This document shows, one piece after another, positions 15,892 to 23,270 of a DNA stretch of 64,000 nt. How positions within the stretch are numbered: position 1 is the first letter of the stretch; each line of letters opens with the position of its first letter. Origin of the DNA: Ectopseudomonas composti (GTDB lineage: Bacteria; Pseudomonadota; Gammaproteobacteria; Pseudomonadales; Pseudomonadaceae); the NCBI RefSeq assembly GCF_001567565.1, contig NZ_LSSW01000013.1, positions 186,001-250,000 on the forward strand, read 5' to 3'. A program made the translations under genes and the position numbers. The notes beneath the pieces were generated by a model. It did no database searches and had not been told where the DNA came from. It was given only the letters and a program-made list of their open reading frames with translations.

Positions 15892-17418
15892 TCATCTCCG
15901 ATGTTCGCTATCGACCTCGGTGCTTTCCATGCGGTTGCGGCCCTTACTCTTGGCCCGATACAGCGCCTGATCGGCTGCTTCGATCAATGCCAGCGCCAGT
16001 ACCGAGCTGTCTTGCTGGTCAGGCGTGAGATTGGCCACGCCGGCGCTGACGGTGACGCGTGCGAAAGGGCTCGCTTCATGAGCCAGGTGGCGCTGCTCCA
16101 ACGCCTGCATGAAGCCCAGTGCCACGGCCTCGGCACCTTCGCCCGTGGTGTTCGGCAGGATCACCGCCAGTTCCTCGCCGCCATAGCGCGCGGCCAGATC
16201 GCCTGGTCGGCGCACGCACTGCTTGAGCAGCGCCGCCACCGTGCGCAGGCAGTCATCGCCGGCGACATGGCCGTAGCGGTCGTTGTAGCGCTTGAACAGA
16301 TCGATATCGAACAGCAGCAGTGACAGTGACGAGCCCCGGCGCTGCGCTCGGCGGATCTCCACTTCCAGGGTCTGGTCGAAACTGCGGCGGTTGGCCAGGC
16401 CGGTCAGGCTGTCCTGCGAGGCGAGCACTTCCAGTCGCGAGTTGGCGTCGAGCAGCTCTTCCTGAGCAAGCAACAACTGGCGCTCGGTGCGCGAGCGGCG
16501 GCGGATATCGACGATAAGGCTCTGGCCGATGCCCCCGACGGCGATCAGCAACAGCAGAATCAGGCCAGTGAACAGTTGGGCATCGTGGCGCCAGGGGGCG
16601 AGGGCATCCTCGCGGCTGAGCGCGACGATGGTGATCAGCGGCAGGCGATCGTTGCGACGCAAGGCGTAGACACGCTTGACCCCGTCGATGCGTGAGGTCT
16701 GTTCGGAGGTCGCTTCGTGATGGTTGCGCAGCAATTGCAGGACGGGCGAGTCGGACCAGTCCATGCCGACATCCTGCTCACGGAAGGGTTGGCGAAACAG
16801 CAGCTTGGCGTCGCCGGTGGACAGGCTCATGGAGCCGTGCTCGCCGAGGTCCAGACTGCCGAAGAAACTCAGAAAATGCTCGACATCCAATGTCACCGCA
16901 ACCACGCCAGCGAAATGCCCGTCACTGTCGTTCAGCCGCCGGCTTACCGTGAAGACCCAGTCTCCGGTGATACGGCTTTTGATGGTGGGGCCAATGTACG
17001 TGTCGGTAGAGGGATCGGCGCGGTGATGAAGGAAAAAGGCGCGATCAGCGGCGTTGGGGCTCTGCTCGGGAGGCCGGGGCGATGACAGCAGGCGATTGCC
17101 CACCGGGTCATAGATGATGATTGCATTGGCCAGGCCGAGCACTGCTCTCTGCTTCTGCAGCAAGGCCCGCAGGCGCTCTGGTTGCTGCATCGCCAGGCCG
17201 TTCTGCAGACGATCGCTCAACTCGATCAGTACCAGTTCGGATTGCCGGATGACCCCTTCCGTGTAGTTGTCCAGCGCCTGAACCAGGTTGAGGTTGGCGA
17301 CGTTCAGCTCATGCAACGCGCGCTCACGAGAGAACCAGACCTGCCAGGCGGTGAGCAACGCCAGCGACAGGCAAATGAATACCAGCAGAATGGAGGTGAG
17401 CCGAATACCGCGTTTCAT
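15892..17418 (-). CDS. Diguanylate cyclase with double-Cache-type periplasmic sensor (GGEEL)
   Basis: A 508-residue protein. N-terminal helix LTSILLVFICLSLALLTAWQ is followed by a periplasmic sensor of about 240 residues (for example RSELVLIELSDRLQ and GVVAVTLDVEHFLSFFG, typical of PDC/dCache folds) and a second helix near LFTGLILLLLIAVGGIGQ. A coiled linker (RTERQLLLAQEELLDANSRL) leads to the GGDEF domain with DSLTGLANRRSFDQ. The active-site motif is GGEEL near residue 411, a known functional variant. RPGD before it is a complete I-site. It likely makes c-di-GMP in response to an extracellular small molecule. Confidence 0.9.
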   Translation of the reverse strand: MKRGIRLTSILLVFICLSLALLTAWQVWFSRERALHELNVANLNLVQALDNYTEGVIRQSELVLIELSDRLQNGLAMQQPERLRALLQKQRAVLGLANAIIIYDPVGNRLLSSPRPPEQSPNAADRAFFLHHRADPSTDTYIGPTIKSRITGDWVFTVSRRLNDSDGHFAGVVAVTLDVEHFLSFFGSLDLGEHGSMSLSTGDAKLLFRQPFREQDVGMDWSDSPVLQLLRNHHEATSEQTSRIDGVKRVYALRRNDRLPLITIVALSREDALAPWRHDAQLFTGLILLLLIAVGGIGQSLIVDIRRRSRTERQLLLAQEELLDANSRLEVLASQDSLTGLANRRSFDQTLEVEIRRAQRRGSSLSLLLFDIDLFKRYNDRYGHVAGDDCLRTVAALLKQCVRRPGDLAARYGGEELAVILPNTTGEGAEAVALGFMQALEQRHLAHEASPFARVTVSAGVANLTPDQQDSSVLALALIEAADQALYRAKSKGRNRMESTEVDSEHRR

Positions 17419-17506
17419 GGCTGAAACCCAGAGCCCTACTGCAGGAGTATCGAAAAAAGGCTTGGGACAAGAAGGGCCGCGCTGGCGGCCCTTCCATCAT
17501 CGGCCA

Positions 17507-17788
17507 TTAGTCCTGACGGCTGGTGACTTCCAGCAGGTGGTAGCCGAACTGGGTCTTGACCGGACCTTGCACCACGCCGACCGGCGCACTGAAGACCACG
17601 GTGTCGAATTCCTTGACCATCTGGCCCGGGCCGAACGAACCGAGGTCGCCGCCGCTGCGGCCGGACGGGCAGGAGGAATTGTCTTTGGCCAACTGGGCGA
17701 AGTCGGCACCGCCTTCGATGGCGGCTTTCAGTTCGTTGCACTTGTCTTCGCTGGCAACCAGGATGTGGCGGGCGGTGGCGCGGGCCAT
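17507..17788 (-). CDS. Parvulin-type peptidyl-prolyl isomerase (PpiC-like)
   Basis: A 93-residue single-domain parvulin: RATARHILVASEDKCNELKA, ADFAQLAKDNSSCPSG, RSGGDLGSFGPGQMVKEFD and VKTQFGYHLLEV cover the whole rotamase fold. The catalytic-site Cys and His residues of parvulins are present (SSCPSG, ARHILV, FGYHLL). With no signal peptide, it acts in the cytoplasm on prolyl bonds. AAAGGAGG lies upstream of the ATG at 17788 at good distance. It is monocistronic and faces the GGEEL cyclase tandemly after a 90-base gap. Confidence 0.95.
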   Translation of the reverse strand: MARATARHILVASEDKCNELKAAIEGGADFAQLAKDNSSCPSGRSGGDLGSFGPGQMVKEFDTVVFSAPVGVVQGPVKTQFGYHLLEVTSRQD

Positions 17789-17955
17789 GGGAGTACCTCC
17801 TTTAAGTGAAGGTGCAGAGCCTAGCGCAATCGCTTCGACAAGCAAACGGTAGGCCGTTCGTCCATCTGTCAGGAGTCGTTTCTGTACCTGGCTTGTCCCA
17901 ACTTCTGTAGGCGGGCATTTGCCCTGAACTCAGGCCTGACTGAGGAGACTTGCAG

Positions 17956-18297
17956 ATGAACACTCTGAGCATCGACGGTTGGCGCAAAGCCGATGACGAC
18001 AGCAAATCCATTCCCATCGGTACCCTGCGCTTCCATGTCAGCGAGGCCGAGCACCTGCGCCTTGAGCAGGCCGAGGAGGAGCTTCAGCGCAGTGGAATCC
18101 GCGACATGATGATCGACGCCGACACGCAGGCGCTGGAGTTGGTCATGCCGGACGGCTTCGGGGCGCTCAGCGAATGCAAGTGGCGCGTGTACATCGGCGG
18201 TGAACAAGCACGTGGCCAGTTTCATCTGCTCGGTTACAGCGCCGAAGATGGCTGCCTGATCTACAGCAACGCGGTCATGGTCGATCAACTGGGTTGA
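17956..18297 (+). CDS. Hypothetical protein (113 aa)
   Basis: A 113-residue soluble protein starting MNTLSIDGWRKADDDSKSIP. It has an amphipathic helix rich in Glu (EAEHLRLEQAEEELQR) and a C-terminal beta-rich part (KWRVYIGGEQARGQFHLLG). No signal peptide and no domain I know. GAGGAG lies 9-14 bases before the ATG at 17956, so the start is well supported. Composition matches the neighbours. It sits between parvulin and another hypothetical gene on the same strand but is separated from the latter by 135 bases. Confidence 0.72.
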   Translation: MNTLSIDGWRKADDDSKSIPIGTLRFHVSEAEHLRLEQAEEELQRSGIRDMMIDADTQALELVMPDGFGALSECKWRVYIGGEQARGQFHLLGYSAEDGCLIYSNAVMVDQLG

Positions 18298-18432
18298 GCG
18301 TGGCGGGCAACACCTTGCCTCGGGGTGGCAAGTCCATGCCGCAGCGGTGTGAGCAAAGCCCGTCATCACTGGTCTGCAGCGGCTGGCCCGGAATCTGCTT
18401 TGCATGAGGCAAACGGATTTCACGGAGGCTCC

Positions 18433-18882
18433 ATGACCAGCATCAACAACAGCATGCCTGCCATGCTCAGCTACTACGGCAGTCAGCTCAACAATCGGTC
18501 GGCGTCGAACAGTGCAGGAGCAGAAGGGCAGGCCAGCCAGGATCCGATTGCCGACCTGCGCCGTTTTGCCAAGCAGGTGGTGGCGCGCAGCGAAGGCGGG
18601 CTGTTGCGCGCCATGAATGGCGGTGCATCGGGCTCCAGTCAAGCCGTGCAGCGCAACGCTGACAGCCAGCCAGCGCAACCTTCGGTGATTCAGTTGCCTG
18701 ACGTGATGCAGCTCGATCGCGACGATGCCGCCAAACTGCTGGCGCAGGTGCAGAAGATGGTGGATGCCGGCATGGATGGCAGCGTCGTGATCGCCGGTCA
18801 TAACGGTGATAAGCAGACCGACTCGCTGGAAACCTACCGCCAGTGGCTGCAGGAGAAGGGCGGGCTCAGCGTTTACGCCTGA
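18433..18882 (+). CDS. Hypothetical Ser/Gln/Asn-rich protein (149 aa)
   Basis: A 149-residue protein with a polar N-terminus (MTSINNSMPAMLSYYGSQLN) and a Ser/Ala/Gln-rich middle (GGASGSSQAVQRNADSQP). The C-terminal part is ordered-looking: LPDVMQLDRDDAAKLLAQVQ and SLETYRQWLQEKGGLSVYA. There is no signal peptide or membrane segment. ACGGAGG is correctly spaced before the ATG at 18433. The layout recalls small secreted or flagellum-associated substrates, but nothing specific is recognised. Confidence 0.7.
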   Translation: MTSINNSMPAMLSYYGSQLNNRSASNSAGAEGQASQDPIADLRRFAKQVVARSEGGLLRAMNGGASGSSQAVQRNADSQPAQPSVIQLPDVMQLDRDDAAKLLAQVQKMVDAGMDGSVVIAGHNGDKQTDSLETYRQWLQEKGGLSVYA

Positions 18883-18893
18883 CTCATGCCCGT

Positions 18894-19934
18894 TCAGCCC
18901 AGGGCCGGCTGCATGTTCTCGCGGCTGATCACCCGGTTGCGCCCGGCGCGTTTCGCCGCATAGGTGCGTCTGTCCGCTGCCAGCATCAGCTCGTCCAGTG
19001 ATTGCCCGTCCACCCCGAAACAGGCGACGCCAGCGCTCAAGGTCATCTGCAGTGGGCTGTCATCCACGCTTAGCGGCTGCGCAGCCAGGCGCTCGCGCAG
19101 GCTCTCGGCAATGTCGCGAGCCTGCCACGCCGTGCTGCCCGGCAGCAGCACAGCGAACTCCTCGCCGCCCAGGCGACAGAACAGATCATTGATACGCAGG
19201 CGCTGTGCCAGCACCTTGGCGAAGTGAGCCAGGGCACGATCGCCGACGTCGTGACCGAAACGGTCGTTGATCTGCTTGAAGTGATCGATGTCGATGAACA
19301 CCAGCGCCAGAGGCTTGCCACTGCGCAGCGCGTGGGCGCGTTCGCGCTCGAACACCTCGGCCAGCTTCAGCCGGTTCGGCAGCCCGGTCAGGGCATCGGT
19401 GGTGGCCTGCTCGGTCAGGTGCTTCTCGTTGAGCAGACGGCTGCGTTCATAGATATGGGCGAAGATCATCACCGCCAGACTGGACAGGCCGAGATTGGCG
19501 ACGATCTCCACGTTTGCCAGGAGTTCGTCGGAGGAAAACCGTCGGCTGAACACGAACAGGCCGATGCCGACGAACAGAATCGAGCCATACATTCCCAGGC
19601 GCAGCCCCAGCAGCAGGTAGCAGATGATCGGAATTGTCTGTATCCAGGCGAACACCGCGAAGGTTGTGGTGGTCTGAGCCAGCGCCACAATCATGATGCT
19701 GAAGAACGGCAGCAGGTAAATCGCGGTCAATAGCTGCAGGTTACGCGTTCTATCGATGATGTTCAGTAGATACAGCGACACACCGGCGTAGGCGATTTCC
19801 AGACCGGCCAACAGCCAGTTGTCGTGCAGCAGATTGACCACCGAGAAGAACAAACCGCCGCTCAAGGTGATCCATAGCAATGCCTTGAGGACCTGGCGGC
19901 GATGTTGTTCGGTCTTTGCGAAGTAACCGGGCAT
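18894..19934 (-). CDS. Membrane diguanylate cyclase (GGEEF)
   Basis: A 346-residue protein with five or six N-terminal helices (from LKALLWITLSGGLFFSVVNL to LGLSSLAVMIFAHIYE), a short coiled linker and a GGDEF domain with DALTGLPNRLKLAE and IDIDHFKQINDRFGHDVGD. The catalytic RLGGEEFAVLLPG is near residue 257 and RIND just upstream is an RxxD I-site. It should synthesise c-di-GMP. The ATG at 19934 was chosen; an in-frame TTG at 19967 would add 11 Ser-rich residues. The layout is close to that of the cyclase at 8531, so the two may be paralogues. Confidence 0.9.
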   Translation of the reverse strand: MPGYFAKTEQHRRQVLKALLWITLSGGLFFSVVNLLHDNWLLAGLEIAYAGVSLYLLNIIDRTRNLQLLTAIYLLPFFSIMIVALAQTTTTFAVFAWIQTIPIICYLLLGLRLGMYGSILFVGIGLFVFSRRFSSDELLANVEIVANLGLSSLAVMIFAHIYERSRLLNEKHLTEQATTDALTGLPNRLKLAEVFERERAHALRSGKPLALVFIDIDHFKQINDRFGHDVGDRALAHFAKVLAQRLRINDLFCRLGGEEFAVLLPGSTAWQARDIAESLRERLAAQPLSVDDSPLQMTLSAGVACFGVDGQSLDELMLAADRRTYAAKRAGRNRVISRENMQPALG

Positions 19935-20119
19935 CAATGTTCTCGAGCTGGAAGAGCGAGTGCGCAAGTTGTGTGATGGCGATAGATGGCGTCATGCAGG
20001 AACCCTGCCGTTCGTCCGCGATGCCAGTGTGCGCGGACGTTCGACGGGACTAGGAAGCCGGCGGTGATCCAGCGCCGGGTAATGCGTCAGAATCACGACG
20101 TTAGTTGGGAGAGGGCTGT

Positions 20120-20980
20120 ATGACAACAACAATGAGCAACTGGGGATGGCAGCGTTGCCTGATGGCGCTGCTGTTGCTGGGCGTCTGGGGGGCGGCGCAG
20201 GCTGCCGAGGATCAGGCACTGATCGAAACGATCAACGCCTATCGCGCTGAGGTGCAACGCTGTGGCGTGCAGGCCTCCGAGCCGCTGCCGCCGCTGAGCA
20301 ACGACCCGCGCCTGATACTGCCCGCCAATGGCACCGGTGATCTGCAGGACTCGCTGAGCGCTGCCGGTTATCCGCTGGTCAACGTACAGGCCATCACGCT
20401 CTCCGGGCCGCGCAATGCCCAGGCTGCGATGCAGGCACTGAGCGAGAGTTTCTGCCGCGTGCTGCTCGATCCGCAGTTCATCGACATAGGCGTCAGTCAG
20501 CATGATCGCGACTGGCGCATCGTACTGGCTCGTCCGCTGCTCAGTGGGCGTCTGCAAACCTGGCAGACCGAGGGGGAAAGTCTGCTGCTGCTGATCAACT
20601 CGGCCCGCGCCGAGGCGCGCCAATGTGGGGATCAGCGCTTTGCCGCCAGCGCACCACTGGTATGGAACGCCGAGCTGGGCAGTGCCGCCGAGAGCCACAG
20701 CCGGGCCATGGCCAACGGCAACTTCTTCGCCCACCAGGGGCCTGATGGTCTGACACCGGGTGACCGCGCGGAACTGGCGGGCTACAGCGGCACCAAGGTG
20801 GGGGAGAACATCGCCGCCGCGCTGGATACCACTGCCAAGGTGGTCGAGGGCTGGCTGGCCAGCTCCGGGCATTGCGCTAACATCATGAACCCGGAGTTCA
20901 GCGAGCTAGGCGCCGCCTATGCCAACGATCCGCAGAGCGATGCCGGGATCTACTGGACGGCGCTGTTTGGCGGGCAGTGA
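20120..20980 (+). CDS. Exported CAP/SCP-domain protein
   Basis: A 286-residue exported protein. Signal peptide QRCLMALLLLGVWGAAQAA is followed by an unassigned N-terminal region (about residues 30-150) and a C-terminal CAP domain. The CAP signature is visible as WNAELGSAAESHSRAMANGN and HQGPDGLTPGDRA, then VGENIAA and GHCANIMNPEFSELGAAY (about 170-270). The conserved His/Glu cavity residues are present. Bacterial CAP proteins are periplasmic or secreted with mostly unknown roles. The ATG at 20120 follows GGGAGAGG. It is divergent from the cyclase at 18894. Confidence 0.88.
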   Translation: MTTTMSNWGWQRCLMALLLLGVWGAAQAAEDQALIETINAYRAEVQRCGVQASEPLPPLSNDPRLILPANGTGDLQDSLSAAGYPLVNVQAITLSGPRNAQAAMQALSESFCRVLLDPQFIDIGVSQHDRDWRIVLARPLLSGRLQTWQTEGESLLLLINSARAEARQCGDQRFAASAPLVWNAELGSAAESHSRAMANGNFFAHQGPDGLTPGDRAELAGYSGTKVGENIAAALDTTAKVVEGWLASSGHCANIMNPEFSELGAAYANDPQSDAGIYWTALFGGQ

Positions 20981-20989
20981 GCACTTGTC

Positions 20990-21577
20990 TCAGGCGACGC
21001 CGAACACCTTGGCCAGGTGCTGCTCGTAGCGCGCCACGTCGTGCTCGATGTTCGGCACTTTCATCACGTCATTGCAGATGAAGGTGGGCAGGCCGGTCAT
21101 GCCGAGAAATTCGTTGGCCTTGTGGAAGGGGAAGTACACCGCGTCCACGCCCTTGCCTTCGAAGAAGTCGCTCGGATCCTCGAAGGCCTGCAACGGGGCG
21201 TTCCAGGTCAGTGACAGCATGTACTGCTTGCCCTGGATCAGCCCGCCACTGCCGTACTTCTGCGACGCATCGGAGCGGGTGCGGCCGTCGTTGGCGTAGA
21301 GGCTGCCGTGGCCGACGGTGAATACCTCGTCGAGGTACTTCTTCACCGTCCAGGGGGCGCCCATCCACCAGCCGGGCATCTGATAGATCACCACGTCCGC
21401 CCAGAGGATCTTCTGCACTTCTTCTTCAGCGTCGTAGCCACCGTCGATGAAGGTGGTCTTGACGTCGCAGCCGGCTCGGTCGAGGAAGGCCAGTGCCGCG
21501 TCATGCAAGGTGGTGTTGTATTGGCCGTGAGAGTGTGCGAAGGCTTTGCCGCCGTTGAGCAGGAGGATCTTTTTCAT
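20990..21577 (-). CDS. mdaB: MdaB-type NADPH:quinone reductase / flavodoxin-like fold
   Basis: A 195-residue flavodoxin-fold enzyme. It opens MKKILLLNGGKAFAHSHGQY and has VVIYQMPGWWMGAPWTVKKY (about residues 62-81), GLIQGKQYMLSLTWNAP and the MdaB-like end MKVPNIEHDVARYEQHL. MdaB reduces quinones by two electrons using NADPH and FAD and protects against oxidative stress. CTGGAG lies upstream of the ATG at 21577. The stop faces the CAP gene with 9 bases between. It is divergent from the small monooxygenase at 21730. Confidence 0.92.
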   Translation of the reverse strand: MKKILLLNGGKAFAHSHGQYNTTLHDAALAFLDRAGCDVKTTFIDGGYDAEEEVQKILWADVVIYQMPGWWMGAPWTVKKYLDEVFTVGHGSLYANDGRTRSDASQKYGSGGLIQGKQYMLSLTWNAPLQAFEDPSDFFEGKGVDAVYFPFHKANEFLGMTGLPTFICNDVMKVPNIEHDVARYEQHLAKVFGVA

Positions 21578-21729
21578 CGGGGTTCTCCAGAAAATGTGGC
21601 GGCAGGTTATCGGGCCCTGCGCGGGCGAAACACCCCGGAACGGTCAAATCATTATTGACTTAAAGTCATGAAAGTCGCGCTGAATGCTGCGTTAAGGTGA
21701 GGCCTCTTCCCCCGCTGAGGAACCTGCCC

Positions 21730-22026
21730 ATGCACGGCTTCATCCTTCATGCCCACACCAAGCCCGAGCGGGCCGAGGCCTTCGAGCAACTGTTTCGCGC
21801 CTATGTCGAACCCAGCCGCGCCGAGCCTGGCTGCATCGAATACCACATGCTGCGCGACGCGCAGGACCCGACGCTGTTCATCTTCTACGAGGTGTGGGCA
21901 TCACCGGCGGCGCTGGCCGAGCACACGGCGCTGCCGCATATGCGCGACTTCCATGACAAGCGCATGGATTACCTGCGCCGTGATTTCGAGATTCGCCAGA
22001 TCGAGATGCTCAGCCCGGCCCCATGA
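21730..22026 (+). CDS. ABM-domain (antibiotic biosynthesis monooxygenase-like) protein
   Basis: A 98-residue ferredoxin-like fold protein: FILHAHTKPERAEAFEQLFR, EPGCIEYHMLRDAQDPTLF and FYEVWASPAALAEHTALPHM match the ABM/YgiN family. YgiN works with MdaB as a quinol monooxygenase/quinone redox pair in E. coli, and here the ABM gene is divergent from mdaB, so a shared quinone-detoxification role is plausible. It acts in the cytoplasm as a dimer. GAGG precedes the ATG at 21730. A dispersed repeat begins right after the stop. Confidence 0.88.
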   Translation: MHGFILHAHTKPERAEAFEQLFRAYVEPSRAEPGCIEYHMLRDAQDPTLFIFYEVWASPAALAEHTALPHMRDFHDKRMDYLRRDFEIRQIEMLSPAP

Positions 22027-22027
22027 A

Positions 22028-22260
22028 TGGGCGCCGCTAACAACGTAGGCGACGACTGCAAGGATGCAGGAGGTAGAGCGAAGCAGGAAGCCCGAGCCGA
22101 GGCAGCCAACGCAATACCGGTGGCGGCCCCGCAATAACAGGCGAAAAACGCTCGGAGTCGCGTTCGACTTTACGTGTTGTAAATGAGCATTTTGATCGGG
22201 CTCGCGCATGAGCCTGTTTTTGCCGCCGCGTTGGCAACGCAGGTAGTTTTTGGTGCCCTT
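22028..22260. repeat. MITE-like dispersed repeat, copy 2, with internal insertion
   Basis: The right part (22165-22255) repeats copy 1 at 6454-6611 almost exactly, including TTGTAAATGAGCATTTTGAT and CAACGCAGGTAGTTTT. The ends (GGGCGCC at left, GGTGCCC at right) are inverted. About 75 extra bases in the left half contain a segment (22055-22102) whose reverse complement recurs at 62186-62233. No gene is seen. Confidence 0.72.
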
Positions 22261-22274
22261 AATGCTGCGGCCGC

Positions 22275-22709
22275 TCAACCCTGCTCGGGAACGGCCGGCG
22301 CCGGTCTGTGTCGGCTGACCTGCTTGCTGGCCATGCCCATCAGGCGTTGAAAGGTCGGGCAGTCCAGGTGGTTGTCGGCTGGGCACAGCGCCGCATGGCG
22401 CAGCCCGTCGCGAATGGCGGACAGACGACGGATGGTCTGATCCAGCTGCTCGGCCTTGTGCTGAAGGCGCTCACGGTCGATGGCGGGGCCACCTTCGGCG
22501 GCCAGCATCTCGGCGATGTCATCCAGTGAGAAGCCCGCCGTGCGTCCGAGTGCGATCAGCGACAGGCGCTGCAACACCGACTCGGCGAAGACCCGCTTCA
22601 AACCACTGCGGCCAATGGAGCGGATCAGCCCTTTCTCTTCGTAGTAACGCAGGGTCGAGGCCGGTAGACCCGACCAGCGCGCGACCTTGCCGATATCCAG
22701 CTCTTTCAT
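22275..22709 (-). CDS. MerR-family transcriptional regulator
   Basis: A 144-residue MerR protein. The winged HTH is DIGKVARWSGLPASTLRYYE followed by EKGLIRSIGRSGLKRVF (about residues 4-40), and the dimerisation helix covers RERLQHKAEQLDQTIRRL. The C-terminal part has two Cys (AALCPADNHLDCPTFQRLM), as in metal- or redox-sensing members. It most likely controls the divergent DUF2938 gene and itself through the dyad at 22716-22733. The inducer is not evident. The ATG at 22709 begins MKELDIGK, the usual MerR start. Confidence 0.9.
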   Translation of the reverse strand: MKELDIGKVARWSGLPASTLRYYEEKGLIRSIGRSGLKRVFAESVLQRLSLIALGRTAGFSLDDIAEMLAAEGGPAIDRERLQHKAEQLDQTIRRLSAIRDGLRHAALCPADNHLDCPTFQRLMGMASKQVSRHRPAPAVPEQG

Positions 22710-22715
22710 CCTTGA

Positions 22716-22733
22716 CCTCAAGTCGACTTTAGC
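22716..22733. promoter_or_regulatory. Probable MerR operator dyad
   Basis: CCTCAAG and CTTTAGC flank TCGA as an imperfect inverted repeat (5 of 7 pairs). It lies directly between the MerR gene and the divergent membrane protein gene, and resembles the CCTCAAGT half-sites of SoxR/CueR-type operators. The assignment rests on position and motif only. Confidence 0.5.
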
Positions 22734-22782
22734 TGGCAGCCTTGTGTTGCAAGCATTTCAGCAATATTGGATGGAGGTGGTC

Positions 22783-23262
22783 ATGGTAGTCGAAATCATT
22801 GTGCTGGGTATCGGCGCGACACTGCTCATGGATCTGTGGGCGCTGCTGAGGCGACGCTGGTTCGCTATCGCCGCGCTGGACTATGGCTGGGTCGGGCGCT
22901 GGCTGGGGCATATGCGCCATGGCCAGTTCCGCCATGCGGCGATTGCCAAGGCGCCGCCGCTGCGCGGCGAGCGTCTGCTGGGGTGGGGCTTTCACTACCT
23001 GACCGGGCTGCTGTTCGCCGCTGCCTTCTTGGCCTGGGTCGGTCAGGCCTGGCTGCAGCGTCCGGCGTTGCTGCCTGCGCTGGCCTTCGGAGTGCTCACG
23101 ATGGCCGCGCCGCTGCTGCTGATGCAGCCGGCGTTCGGCATGGGCATCGCCGCCAGGCTTGCGCCCAAGCCCTGGCTGGTGCGCCAGCGCGCGCTGTTGA
23201 CGCACCTGGTGTTCGGCCTGGGGCTGTACCTGAGTGGAGCGGCACTGGCCTGGCTGGATTGA
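22783..23262 (+). CDS. DUF2938 membrane protein
   Basis: A 159-residue protein with four predicted helices: VEIIVLGIGATLLMDLWALL, the segment around YLTGLLFAAAFLAWVG, LPALAFGVLTMAAPLLLMQP and a last one ending LYLSGAALAWLD. The pattern FGMGIAARLAPKPWLVRQR is characteristic of DUF2938. Function is unknown. GGAGG at 22773-22777 supports the ATG at 22783; an ATG at 22771 overlaps that site. It is divergent from the MerR gene and probably under its control. Confidence 0.82.
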   Translation: MVVEIIVLGIGATLLMDLWALLRRRWFAIAALDYGWVGRWLGHMRHGQFRHAAIAKAPPLRGERLLGWGFHYLTGLLFAAAFLAWVGQAWLQRPALLPALAFGVLTMAAPLLLMQPAFGMGIAARLAPKPWLVRQRALLTHLVFGLGLYLSGAALAWLD

Positions 23263-23270
23263 CGCCGTAC

